Assembly: GCA_021397845.1 (NCBI GenBank)
Contig: CM038052.1
Location: 130,329,854 to 130,393,853, forward strand
Length of the DNA: 64,000 bases
Direction: 5' to 3'
Source of the DNA: Areca catechu
Taxonomy: Eukaryota > Streptophyta > Magnoliopsida > Arecales > Arecaceae
Positions 31,740 to 43,394 of the stretch are shown here, piece after piece. Both the position numbers and the translations under genes were made by a program. Positions within the stretch are counted from its first letter, which is position 1. Each line of letters starts with the position of its first letter. The notes beneath the pieces are model-generated. The model saw nothing but the letters and a program-made list of their open reading frames with translations, searched no databases and was not told the DNA's origin.

Positions 31740-32540
31740 AGGGATGCAATATAAAGAGGATAGTTCCTCTTCCAATGACCCTGCTTCTTACAGAAAAAGT
31801 AATCCACTTGGCTCTTATCATCCTTCACCCTCTTGTCTTGATTGGGCCTAGAAGCATTCTACACCGTTTTCCCTTTATTCTTCTTTTTCCCTTTCTTGAA
31901 GGGACGATGCCCAGCCGAAGATCCTCCTACTAGATTTACCATCCCTTTGTTCAGATGTTCTTCCTCATAAGTCTGCAATAATCCCAACAGACCGTGGTAG
32001 TTAACTGTAGGCTTATTCATTCTAAAATGATCGAGAAAGTCTAGATATAAAGAGGGTAAGGAATTCAAAATTGCATCTTTCCTGAGCTGTTCATGCAAGG
32101 GACATCTGAGCTTGCTCAAGTGCTCAATCATCTCGATCATATACAACACATGATTAGTGATTGAGGCCCCATCATGCATCCATGCATTGTAGATAGCATC
32201 GGAGACCGTGTACCTTTCAATATCATCTGGTGAGCCAAAGGACTCCTTCAACCTTTGAAGGATTTCCTCCGGCTGGGCTTCTTCAAATTTGCAACTGAAC
32301 TCGTCGTTCATCGCTGCCAACATAATGCATCGGACAGTGGTCCTGTCGGATAGCCACTTCTGATAAGTGTCTCTGACCGAACCCCAAGAATTGGGAGCGA
32401 GGGTTTCAGGTGCTGGATCCGATATCACATACAAGATTCGTTCATGCTCCAAGACAATCCTAAGCCTTCGATATCAACTATCGAAGTTGGGACCTTGAGC
32501 TTCTCGTTATCGAGAAGAGACCGGAGTGACAGGTTGGAAA
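31740..32540 (-). pseudogene. gag: C1 gag (broken at both ends)
   Basis: A 197-codon open piece (32452-31859) carries the UBN2-type gag body (WGSVRDTYQKWLSDRTTVRC, then MIEMIEHLSKLRCPLHEQLR and GGSSAGHRPFKKGKKKNKGK). The true N-terminus lies upstream to about 32535 but is broken: a Trp codon has become TGA and a shift is present (sequence ..EKLKVP.. is recognisable). After 31859 a shift leads to the zinc knuckle, which reads YFFCKKQGHWKRNY; both outer Cys are Tyr, so zinc binding is lost. C2 keeps CFFCKKQGHWKRNC. Confidence 0.88.
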
Positions 32541-34376
32541 ATATCTGAAAGGAAAACCAAAACTTATTAGTGTATATGAATTATTAATCTAAAGACATGG
32601 ACTTTAGTCTAAAGGCCCTCCTACTATTTTGTTCAGACTGGTAGCCTCTACCTCCAATCTGAGGAATCACTTTAATTCTTTGTGGGTACTAGAACCCAAT
32701 AGACAACACATGAGCTCGACTTTGGCCAGCTCATCCATGCGCATCTAAAGGTAGGCTCTTCAACTGATTACTTCTTCAAGTAACTTCTAGTATTTAGGTT
32801 TTGCCCCAAGGTATACTTCAATCGATCTTTGGGCCTCCTATTGAACGTCGTGGTTAGGTCCAACCATTAACATGACAAAATTCAATGCTTCTAACTAACG
32901 AATAGTCAAGCCCGAGTTTGGTCGGCCCACCTGACTATCATTAAGAGAGTCTTACTGAACCATCATATTAGAAATAGTAATTTTAATAGCTCGATGAACA
33001 CCCGATCTTTGGATCTGCCAATGAACACCCAATAATTGGATCTATTACCATCCTACTTAATGGAAGGTTAAGACTCGGTTATCCCCATAACTTTATCTTT
33101 TTATGGACCTAATAATTTAAAGGGTTTAATTTTAATATGCGAGAAGAAGAGATGAGAAGACATGGATCAACCTCCCACTGACCATATCAGTTATCAAGGA
33201 GGGTTACACATAACTAATGATCTATGGGCATCTAATATCAGTCAATCCTGATTAACCTTGGGTGACATGGGTCAACACACATCAGTGAGCTATCCAATCA
33301 ATTCTGATTGACCACATTGGCCAAGTAAGTGAGATCATAGGTTGGGTTTCGCCATTAACCATCTTGCCTTAGACACCAACCGAGTTGGCCAGTTAAGAGG
33401 TAGCCCCAAAGAAGCAAGATCAAACTGCCAAACTTTTCTTGGACACCAATTGGTTCATCAGACTCGATTAGACTAGTCTAAAGACTCGGGCTATCCACTG
33501 AGCCACAAATTAAGTCCATTTAGATTTGTGGGCTAATCAATCTAACTATTAGAGAGATCTATAGAGAAGAAATCCTAACTCAACATTTGATTAGATTAGA
33601 TCTCTACATAGTCCAATGCATATAAACTTAGGTCTATCCCAATTAAGGACCTAATAGAAGCTAACCCATGACCCTTAAGGCTTATTAAAATGACTTAAAA
33701 TCTTTGAATCATATTCCTAAAGTTCTTTGTCATTCAAGGTAACTTAATTCTCAATTAAGTTCAATAGCCTTTATAAATTAAAACAATTTTAATTTATAAT
33801 GCAAAATAATTTTATAATGAATCAAAATTTGAATTCACTATTTTTATACATTCTCAGGTCAAGTGTCGACACTATGCACTCATGAGTCGACTCAAGTGTC
33901 GACACTTCGCACTCATGAGTCGACTCAAGTATCGACTCAAGGCTTGAGATAGAGTGTTAATAAAAAGTCATATTTTCTATATGCATGTATGAGTCGACTT
34001 AAGTGTTGACACTTGGGTCGACTCAAGGCCTGTCACAAGGCAAAAATAGTGATTTTAAATCAAAATTTTTTTTTTCAAACTTCTAATCAAAATTGATCAA
34101 ACAAAACTCTTAGATCTCATCTAAATTTATTTTATGATCATAACATTAGATTAAAACATTTTAACATACATTTTCTTTTAATTTTCTTCTTCATGAGTCA
34201 ATCACAAGCGACATTCCTACATGCCATAGGAGATCCCATTGAATAGAAAGAGAGGGTCTTGCAGTCCTACTTCTCTTCTATGACCTGATGGCCATGGTGA
34301 AGCATTCAATCCAAGTACTTTAAAAGAAAACTATGATGTTAAAGCTTGCTAGCATTATTATTCTACGAAGAATCTT
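32541..34376 (-). other. C1 long leader, no gene
   Basis: About 1.8-kb leader between primer site and gag, matched along its length by 36301-38155. I see no coding region. It contains a GTCGACTCA/GTCGACAC-rich stretch at 33857-34030 similar in wording to LTR E and the U3 of family A. Confidence 0.75.
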
Positions 34377-34388
34377 ACTCTGATACCA
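34377..34388 (-). other. C1 primer-binding site
   Basis: Minus-strand TGGTATCAGAGT, one mismatch to the initiator tRNA-Met match, one base from the LTR at 34390. Confidence 0.85.
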
Positions 34389-34389
34389 T

Positions 34390-35392
34390 TGAAGGGAAAG
34401 CAAAACGAGCATGAATAGCAAAAAAAATATATTTTAAAAAAAATTTAAATAAGCATAGCGGAAGGCTTGGTAGATCGATCAAAATGATCTACTAATCTGC
34501 CTATAACAGGAACAAGTATGATAATGTAGCATGCAAAAGATATCATAAGCAGGAAAGGAATCAAAAGGCATAAGGATACCTTACTGTCATACCTTTAGAA
34601 GGAGGTTGTGAAAAGCCCTCAAGCCATACACATGTCTGGCCTCTACGAGTAGTTCACACCAGGACTCGATTATGATCAACTCCCTCAAAGTGCTAGCTCC
34701 TTGGGATCCTTGAGGCTGATCTACTTCTTCTTGGAAGATAAGGAGGAGAGGTGAAACCCTTCCTAACTAGCTCTCTTTCCAAGACCTAGCTTAAGTACTA
34801 GGTAGTCACACATCCAAAACCCTAGTCCTTCCAAGCCCCTTTTCTTTTTCCTCTCAGAATTTCAACAATCTCATTCAATAAGAAAACTCTTTTTTTTTCT
34901 CTTCTCGACCAGCAGCTCCTAAAACAACCCTTATTTATAGAGGTAGCCATGAGAGGAAGAAAGAGGAAGGAGGAGTGATTCGAGGAGAAGGTCAAGGGCC
35001 ATACCAAATTTGCTTTATGCTCATAAGGCAAGAATGACCATCATTCCATGAATGCTTAGAGCCAAAACTAGCCAAAATTCAAAATTTGAATTGAGGTCAT
35101 AACATTCCAAAGAATGACCATAATTCCATGAAGGCTTGGAGCCAAAACCAACCATAATTTGAAATTCAAATTGAGGTCAAAACTTTTCAAAGTCTTCCCA
35201 GAATTTTTGCTCGTCATAGCCAAGTGTCGACACTTCCTAGTGTCGACTTTCCAAGTATCGACACTTGCAAGTGTTGACATTTTCAAGTATCGACACTTGA
35301 AACATGGTCAATCATATTGACCTCCAATGATGGTAAATGATTTTCAATCGTCGATCAGTCTTTAGATTATATATAAACCCCTATGGTGTGTG
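34390..35392 (-). repeat. C middle LTR, truncated
   Basis: TGAAGGGAAAGC... aligns with the first kilobase of the LTR at 25496 up to GGTGTGTGA, then switches at 35388-35392 into gag-protease sequence (GAATTGGACTTTTTG). TGTGA is common to both sides of the junction. Confidence 0.85.
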
Positions 35393-36300
35393 AATTGGAC
35401 TTTTTGTATCCAATACCCAGTTAGTAATATCACGGATAGAGAAACTACAAGGTGTTATCATATAAATACCTTGTCCAGTACCGTCTTGCTGCTTTCTCTT
35501 TTTGGACCTGTTCGGGTCAAGGGATGCAATATAAAGATGACAGTTCCTCTTCCAATGACCCTGCTTCTTACAGAAGAAGCACTTCGCTTGGCTCTTATCA
35601 TCCTTCACCCTCTTGGCCTGATTGGGCCTAGAAGCATTCTGCACCTTTTTCCCTTTATTCTTTTTTTTTCCTTTCTTGAAGGGACGATGCCCTGTCGAAG
35701 ATCCTCCCACTAGATTTATTATCCCTTTGTTCAGTTGGTCTTTCTCATAAGTCTGCAATAACCCCAACAGACCGTGGTAGTTAATTGCAGGCTTATTCAT
35801 TCTAAAATAATCGAGAAAGTCTAGATAGGAAGAGGATAAGGAATTCAAAATTGCATCTTTCCTGAGCTGTTCATGCAAGGGACATCCGAGCTTACCTAGG
35901 TGCTCAATCATCTCGATCATATACAACACATGATTAGTGACTGAGGCCCCTTCATGCATCCATGCATTGTAGATAGCATCGGAGATCCTGTACCTTTCAA
36001 CATCATCTGGTGTGCCGAAGGACTCCTCAACCTTTGAAGGATTTCCTCCGGCTGGGCTTCTTTGAATTTGCAAATGAACTCATCGTTCATCGCTGCTAAC
36101 ATAATGCAACGGACAGTGGTCCTATCGGTTAGCCACTTCTGATAGGTGTCTCTGACCGAATCCCAAGCATTGGGAGCATGTGTTTCAGGTGCTGGATTCG
36201 ATATCACATACAAGATTCATTCATGCTCCAGGACAATCCTAAGCCTTTGATACTAGCTATCGAATTGGGACTTTGAGCTTCTCGTTATCGAGAAGAGACC
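35388..36300 (-). pseudogene. gag: C2 gag and start of protease (fragment)
   Basis: Same gag as C1. Two overlapping readable pieces (36213-35917 and 36073-35381) are separated by a one-base shift near 36030 (Lys/Glu before SFGTPDD). It contains the UBN2 body, the basic GHRPFKKGKKKNKGKK stretch, an intact CCHC knuckle CFFCKKQGHWKRNC and the protease start NWVLDTKSPIH, where it ends at the deletion junction. DTK codons are at 35410-35402, again Lys instead of Gly as in C1. N-terminus upstream of 36213 is decayed. Confidence 0.85.
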
Positions 36301-38155
36301 AGAGTGATAGGTTGGAAAACATCTGAAAGGAAAACCAAAACTTGTTAGTATATATGAATTATTAATCTAAAGACATGGACTTTAGTCTAAAGGCCCTCCC
36401 ACTATTTTGTTCAGACTGGTAGCCTCTACCTCCAATCCGAGGAATCACTTTAATTCTTTAGTGGGTACTATAACCCAATAGACAATACATGAGCTCGACT
36501 TTGGCTAGCTCACCCATGCGCATCTAAAGGTAGGTTCTTCAACTGATTACTTCTCCAAGTAACTTCTAGTATTTAGGTTTTGCCCCAAGGTGTACTTCAA
36601 TCGATCTTTGGGCCTCCTATTGAAGGTCCCGGTTAGGTCCAACCATTAACATGATAAAATTCAATGCTTCTAACTAACAAATAGTCAAGCCCGATTTTGG
36701 TCGGCCCACCTGACTACCGTTAAGAGAGTCTCATGGAGCCATCATACTAGGAACAGTAATTTCAATAGCTCGATGAACACTCGATCTTTGGATTTGCCAA
36801 TGAACACCCAACTATTGGATCTATTATCATCCCACTTAATGGGAGGTTAAGACTCGGTTATTCCCATAACTTTATCTTTTTATGGACCTAATAATTTAGA
36901 GGGTTTAATTTTAATATGCCAGAAGAAGAGATGAGAAGATATGGATCAACCTCCCACTGACCACACAGTTATCAAGGAGGGTTACACATAACTAATGATC
37001 TATGGGCATCTAATATCAGTCAAGCCTGATTAACCTTGGGTGACACGGGTTAACACGCGTCAGTGAGCTATCCAATCAATTCTGATTGACTATATTGGCC
37101 AGGTAAGTGAGATCATGGATTGGGTTCCGCCATTAACCATCTTACCTTAGATACCAATAGAGTTGGCCAGGTAAGAGGTAGCCCCAAGGAAGCAAGATCA
37201 AACTGCCAAACTTACCTTGGACACCAATTGGTTCATCAGACTCGATTAGACTAGTCTAAAGACTTGGGCTATCCACTGAGCCACAAATTAAGTCCATTTA
37301 GATTTATGGACTAATCAATCTAACTATTAGAGAGATCTATAAAGAAGAAATCCTAACTCAATATTTGATTAGATTAGTTCTCTACATAGTCCAATGCATC
37401 TAAACTTAGGTCTATCCCAATTAAGGATCTAATAGAAGCTAACCCATGACCCTAAAGGCTTATTGAAATGACTTAAAATCTTTGAATCATATTTCTGAAG
37501 TTCTTTATCATTCAAGATAACTTAATTTTCAATTAAGTTTAATAGCCTTTATAAATTAAAATAATTTTAATTTATAATATAAAATAATTTTATAATGAAT
37601 CAAAACTTGAATTCATTATTTTTTTTACATTCTCAAGTGAAGTGTTGACACTATGCACTCATGAGTCGACTTAAGTATCGACACTTCGCACTCATGAGTC
37701 GACTCAAGTATCGACTCAAGGCCTGAGATAGAGTATTAATAAAAAGTTATATTTTCTGTATGCATGCATGAGTCGACTCAAGTGTTGACACTTGGGTTGA
37801 CTCAAGTCCTGTTACAAGGCAAAAACCATGATTTCAAATCCAAAGTTTTTTTTCAAACTTTTAATCAAAATTGATCAAAACAAAACTCTTAGATCTCATC
37901 TAAATTTATTTTATGATCATAACATTAGATAAAAACATTTTAATCCACATTTTCTTTTAATTTTCTTCTTCATGAGTCAATCACGAGCGGCATTCCTACA
38001 TGCCATAGGAGATCCCATTGAATAGAAAGAGAGTGTCTTGCAACCCTACTTCTCTCCTATGACCTGACGGCCATGGTGAAGCACTCAATCCAAGTACTTT
38101 AAAAGAAAACTATGATGTTAAAGCTTGCTAGCATTATTATACTACGAAGAATCTT
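36301..38155 (-). other. C2 leader, no gene
   Basis: Counterpart of 32541-34376 with small differences throughout; the GTCGAC-rich stretch is at 37640-37805. No gene seen. Confidence 0.75.
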
Positions 38156-38167
38156 GCTCTGATACCA
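38156..38167 (-). other. C2 primer-binding site
   Basis: Minus-strand TGGTATCAGAGC, perfect, one base from the LTR start at 38169. Confidence 0.9.
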
Positions 38168-38168
38168 T

Positions 38169-39890
38169 TAAAGGGAAAGAAAAACGAGCATGCATAGCAA
38201 AGAAAATTTACTTTAAAATAATTTTAAATAAGCATAGCAGAAAGCTTGGTAGATCGATCAAAATGATCTACCAATCTACCTGCAACAGGAACAAGTATGA
38301 TGATGTAGCATGCAAAAGATATCATAAGCAGGAAAAGAACCAAAAGGCATAAGGATACCTTACCGTCATACCTTTAGAAGGAGGTTGTGAAAAGCCCTCA
38401 AGCCATACACATGTTTGGCCTCTACGGGTAGTTCACACTAGGACTCGATTATGATCAACTCCCTCAGAGTGTTAGCTCTTTGGGATCCTTGAGGCTGATC
38501 TACTTCTTCTTGGAAGACAAGGAGGAGAGGTGGAACCCTTCCTAACTAGCTCTCTTTCCATGACCTAGCTTAATTGCTAGGTAGTCACATACCCAAAATC
38601 CTAGTCCTCCCAAGCCCCTTTTCTTTTCCCTCTTAGAATTTCAGCAATTTCATTCAACAAGAAAACTCTTTGTTTTTCTCTTCTCGGCCAGCAATCCCTA
38701 AAACAACCCTTATTTATAGAGGTAGCCATGAGAGGAAGAAAGAGGAAGGAGTGATTCGGGGAGAAGGTCAAGGGCCATACCAAATTGGCTCTAAGCTCAA
38801 CCATGAGAGGAAGAAAGAGGAAGGAGTGATTCGGGGAGAAGGTCAAGGGCCATACCAAATTGGCTCTAAGCTCATGAGGCAAGAATGACCATCATTCCAT
38901 GAATGCTTGGAGCCAAAACTAGCCAAAATTCAAAATTTGAATTGAGGTCAAAACCTTCCAAAGAATGACCATCATTCCATGAAGGCTTGGAGCCAAAACC
39001 AACCAGAATTCGAAATTTAAATTAAGGTCAGAACATTTTAGTACCAATCAAAGTCCCATCATCTAGTAATGATACCCGACGTCCGGATAGGTTGAAGATT
39101 ACAAAGCAACTTTCTAGAACCTCTGGCATATGGTTACTACATAATTTATCCCTTTGACCTCGTAATGCTCAAGATGTCCTAGGATTTGACTGCCAACCCT
39201 AACCTAGTACATCCAGATCGTGTCTCAACCTTACATGTTCTGTGACTCATCACAAGAACTACCCTGGCCAAGGTCTTGATAAATTGAGACATAGTAAGTC
39301 ATTTACTCGAAACCATTTAGAGGTGTCAATCCCATCTTGATCCACCACCACTCCACAAGTACTTGACTGTACCCAGAAGTCTTTTATTACTGGATTAGAA
39401 ATTCAGATAGTCCAATACCAAAGTACAGCGAGTTGCTTGCCATCTACCATGGTGATCTCAGGTCTGAGGGACACATATACCCATATCCCTTCACGAGCAA
39501 TCCTTAGGCAAAAGGGAGCTCCACAGTTGATTACGTTTAGTGAGATATCATACATTTCACTTGTGTATCACATCAGTGTCTCTACACTCCTTGGTTAAGA
39601 GGATAACCAATAAATGTGACGTACAATAATCTACACTGGATACATCGCTGTCTTATAATAATGTATCCTTTAGTTGTAAACCAGTTTAAGAACTATTCGA
39701 TATATCCTTTCTATATCAAATATAATGTAGTTCTAAGGACTCCATCATATAAGAGTTCTTTTCAGAAAAATGCACATGTGATGAACAGCCAAAAGAATAA
39801 CTTTTATTCATTAAAAAATTCATATATAATCATAAAATAATACAATCATCTTCAGTCTAGATGATTGGCTTTGGAACATAATTTCCATCA
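38169..39890 (-). repeat. C2 5' LTR (1.72 kb)
   Basis: From TAAAGGG to CCATCA; the only C LTR without an insertion or truncation. Near its left end a 10-bp inverted repeat TTGGTAGATC/GATCTACCAA (38246-38255/38265-38274) is kept with single mismatches in both other copies. A 75-bp tandem duplication lies at 38726-38875. Confidence 0.88.
38726..38875 (-). repeat. 75-bp perfect tandem duplication in the C2 LTR
   Basis: CCATGAGAGGAAGAAAGAGG... occurs at 38726 and again at 38801 with no difference seen up to the last base. The other two C LTRs have a single copy, so it is recent. Confidence 0.9.
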
Positions 39891-40554
39891 GGTTGGTCTC
39901 ATGACCACTTGTGTAAGGATACTAATACAATGATGTGGATGCTCATCAGGGTATGAGTTAATTAAATTGATCTATCATGAGAACATCTTATGAAAGTTTT
40001 ACTTACTTATTAAAAGATGATTCCTTTAGTGGAAGTTATGCAAGTGATCCTCAGACCTGAGATCACCATGATATCTTGTACACATGAATTCATATTTTAG
40101 TTCATACTCATTCATGTCTTAGTCATGTACATGATGTTTACGGATATGGTAAATTATGTATGAAGGTTATGAGTAGATTAACAAGAAATCGATCACTCAT
40201 AGTAAGAAGAATATTTATCCCATATAATCTCATTAAATGATGACTTAGGAAGTCTTTGATCAAAACAAGATGAAATTAGAAAAGGATTTCTGATCTTTCA
40301 TCAATCGATTCTTCATTAGTGATTTGAGGTTCGAATGAATAAAGTATGAGGGTTTGATAATTTTGCATACCCATCACTTATTCAAGATAAGGGAAGATCG
40401 AAGGATTGAATGCATAGTAATTTGCCACTGAAGGGTATTTTAATAATTTTTATCAAATTTCTTATCTTCTGAGTAGGCGTGACATATTGCTAGATATCAA
40501 TTATGTCTTGGAGGTTATCATGAACTAAATTAATTGAATTCATGAGTTAATTTA
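39891..40554 (+). repeat. B1 3' LTR, piece 3 of 3, truncated
   Basis: Resumes with GGTTGGTCTCATGACC as in B2 (46881 on) and follows B LTRs up to CATGAGTTAATTT. There it ends abruptly against gypsy-related DNA, so roughly 60 per cent of the LTR is missing. Confidence 0.85.
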
Positions 40555-42693
40555 AAAAAATACTTCACATATCTAGCACTCTTGAACTTTTTAAGTTTGA
40601 TTTGGCATTTCGGACTTTCTATCAAAGTACAAGTACTGATAGACTTTCTCATCGAATATACTATTCTTGAAGAAGAACTTGAAGAAGGACATCTGAGATT
40701 GATGACCTAGAGAATCAATGGATGTTATATGTAAATGGAGCCTCAAACACTAATTATTTTAGAGCAAGGCCCATACTCATTAGTTTGGAAGGATGGGACA
40801 TCTAGTATGCCCTTCATTTTGGATTTTTCTCCACTAACAATGAAAGTAAGTATGAGGCATTGGTTGCCGGCATTGCCATCACTAAAGAAATGGGGGTGCA
40901 GCATCTCAAAGCTTATAGTGACTCTCGGCTTGTAGTAAGTCACATCCTAAATGAGTACGAAGCCTAAGAGGAGAACTTGAAGCAATACCTTCAAAAGGCC
41001 AAGAACATGATTTCGACCTTTTATGGCTTTAACATCTAGTAGATCCCTAGAGAAGAGAATATTTGGGTTGATATCCTATCCAAACTTGCCATGTTTGTGC
41101 CCAATGACTGTGCACAGGTCTTCTTTGAAGTTTTAGAGGAGCCCAGCATTAACAAGCCAACATTGGTACTTTAAATAGATGTTGAACCTTACTAGATAGA
41201 TTTACTTATCTAGTATCTCCATGATGGAAGTCTCCCCACAAATAGGGAGGAAGCTCAAAAGATGCAGAATTCAGTCACCAAATTCATCCTCTATGAAGAG
41301 AACCTCCATAAGAGAGGATTCCCTAACCTCTGCTGAAGTGCCTACTCTCCTCCGAAGCAATGTACCCCCTCTAAAAGGTTTATAAAGGGATCCGCGGTAA
41401 TCACTTGGGGGGCAAGGCTTTATCTCTTAAAATTTTGAGACAAGGATACTATTGACCTACCATGGACCAAGATGCGAAGGATATAGTTCAGAAATGCAAC
41501 TAGAGCTAGTGCCACTACAATATGCATTGACTACCAGCCACTCTACTTGCCCCTATAAGTACACCATGGCCTTTTGCTCGGTGAGGCATGGACATATTGG
41601 GACCTTTCCCTCTGGCCATCGAAGGATGAAAGTTCTTGCTTATGATAATCGATTATTTTACTAAGTGGATAGAAGCTAAACCACTTGCTAAGATTATTAA
41701 AGCCAAAGTAAAAAACTTCATTTAGAAATCCATTATATACTGCTTCGGATTACCCTCAATTGTGATCATCGATAATGGTTGGTAGTTTAGTAGCTTTAAA
41801 CTTGTCGAATTTTGTCAGGATTTGGGTGTTACCCAATACTTCACTTCTGTTGACCACCTCCAAGATAACGGGGAGGCCAAAGTTGCTAACCACATTCTCT
41901 TGCAAGGATGGATTGGATAAAAGGATGGTGGGTGGATGAATTATATCATATCCTTTAGGCTTATCGAACTATACAAAAGACCCTAACAGACGAGACCTCC
42001 TTTAATCTCGCCTTCAGTATTGAAGTTGTCATCCCTTTGGAGGTCGAACTCCCATCCCCAAGGGTAGAGAATTTTGAAGAAAGCAACAATCCCAAAAGAC
42101 TTCGAGATAACATGGACTTGATAGAGAAGTACATGAGTGTGCTACTATAAGAATAACTACCTATCGAAGGAGGGTCACCCACTACCACAATGCCCAAGAA
42201 TGAGGCAAATTTTTAAGGAAGGGGATTTAGTTTTAAGGTGAGCTAAGATGTCCCAGTTGACTCACCAAGGAAAGCTCTCTCATAACTAGAAAGGACCGTA
42301 TCAAGTATAGGAAGTTATTTGTCCCAGCACTTATCACTTAATATAATTGGATGACACACCCTTATCGAGACCATGAAATTAAAAAAACCCTACGAATGTA
42401 TCATCAGTAATGTATCCAATCTATCCTTTCAAAATTTATGTGAAAATAGTATGCTAGAAAACAAAACATCTTAAAGGCTAGAATAATCACTGGACCAAAA
42501 ATGCTAATAAAGAGATGGCATCCTTGTCGAGTGTTCACCAGCCCAAGGCTACCTTCGGTGAAAACATGGGCAATCATGAGCCCGAAGTTCAACAAGTAAC
42601 GAATACACAACACCATGTGTAGGAAACATAGAAAGTAATCTTGTTTTCATTAAAAAATTCTAAGATATATATATTTCCATTTCAACCAATTTA
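40555..42693 (+). pseudogene. pol: G: Ty3/gypsy pol remnant, RNase H and integrase
   Basis: Plus-strand fragment, many stops. RNase H from about 40706: LYVNGAS, then NNESKYEALVAGIAITKEMG and YSDSRLVVSHILNEYEA, then IPREEN-WVDILSKLA, typical of gypsy elements with an RNase H of this plant type. Integrase follows (about 41390-42350): zinc-binding remnant, GMDILGPFP, a KWIEAKPLAKI-like stretch, IIDNG, and GEAKVANH where the third catalytic residue (Glu in the family) is Lys (41879-41881). A C-terminal GTYHLIQLDDTPL segment follows. No LTR of its own recognised; the stretch 42400-42693 holds nothing I recognise. Confidence 0.82.
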
Positions 42694-43394
42694 TAAAAGA
42701 ATTGTGCCCTAAAAGCCAATTTTTGTACGGGCATTTCTATAATCTTCCAACTCATGTATGATATTATTTATTAATAAAAGATAATTGTTGATTCATCAAA
42801 CTACTGTATCTTATCAAGATTATGATGAATCCCATAGGTAAGGGCAATGGAAGTAGGGTTATGATGGAGATCATAATGGTGAGACATAAGTTTCTATAAA
42901 CCCTAATTTAAAATATTCCTAGTCATTGAATCATTGATTTAAGAATCGATATTTTCGGAAAGACTAGCACATCCTATGTATGCTCGATGGAGAGGGTGAT
43001 TAGTCTCACAACCACTTATGTAGGAATACTAATATAAGGATGTTGGTGCTTATTAGGGTATGAGTTCACTGAATTGATCTGCCTTGAGAACATCTTATGG
43101 AGGTCTTACTACTTGTCAAAAGATGGTTCTCGTAGTGGGAGTTGTGTAAGTGATTCTTAGACCTGAGATCACCATGGTTCCTTATGCATATAAAGCCATT
43201 TTTTGGTTTATACTCATTCATGACTAAGAGTCATGTACATGGTGTTCTCGAATATGGTGGATTGTGTATGAAGGATGTGAGTGGATTAACAAGAAATCGA
43301 TCATTCCTAGTAAGAGGATTTATTCCATATAGTCTCTTAGATTGTTGACTCAGGAAGTCTTTGATCAAAGTAGGATGAGATTAGATAGGGTTTC
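42694..43394 (+). repeat. B0: family B LTR, piece 1 of 3
   Basis: Starts TAAAAGAATTGTGCCC (TG has become TA) and follows B2's LTR (46576 on). Interrupted at 43394 by D. No purine tract precedes it and no primer site follows its end at 54531, so it may be a solo LTR; flanks TTTAT and GTTAT are only a partial duplication match. Confidence 0.85.
43390..43394 (+). repeat. Target-site duplication of D, left copy (GTTTC)
   Basis: GTTTC also follows D at 45855-45859. Undisturbed B LTRs have TTTCTGATC/TTTATAATC here (40283, 47275). Confidence 0.93.

Larger units (their letters stand above)
25496..39890 (-). mobile_element. C composite: LTR - internal - LTR fragment - partial internal - LTR
   Basis: Minus-strand copia family. 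Three LTR copies (25496-28590, 34390-35392, 38169-39890) alternate with one long internal region (28591-34389) and one partial one holding only protease start, gag and leader (35388-38168). Both outer ends join the same B1 LTR, so the block behaves as one inserted unit. It probably arose by LTR-LTR recombination to a tandem array followed by a deletion joining the middle LTR to gag-protease sequence at 35385-35395. Target duplications are not resolvable at the ends (AGGAG on the left, GGTTG on the right). Confidence 0.82.

Noticed and set aside
38601..38882. Open frames on both strands in the C2 LTR
   Set aside because: Created by the 75-bp in-frame duplication; absent from the other C LTRs.
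25491..39895. Target duplication around the C composite
   Set aside because: AGGAG and GGTTG do not match; the flanks are continuous B LTR but the exact duplication is lost or the ends are mutated.
40735..40935. 66-codon frame at the gypsy remnant as a gene
   Set aside because: The recognisable RNase H sequence (NNESKYEALVAG and so on) is in a different frame.
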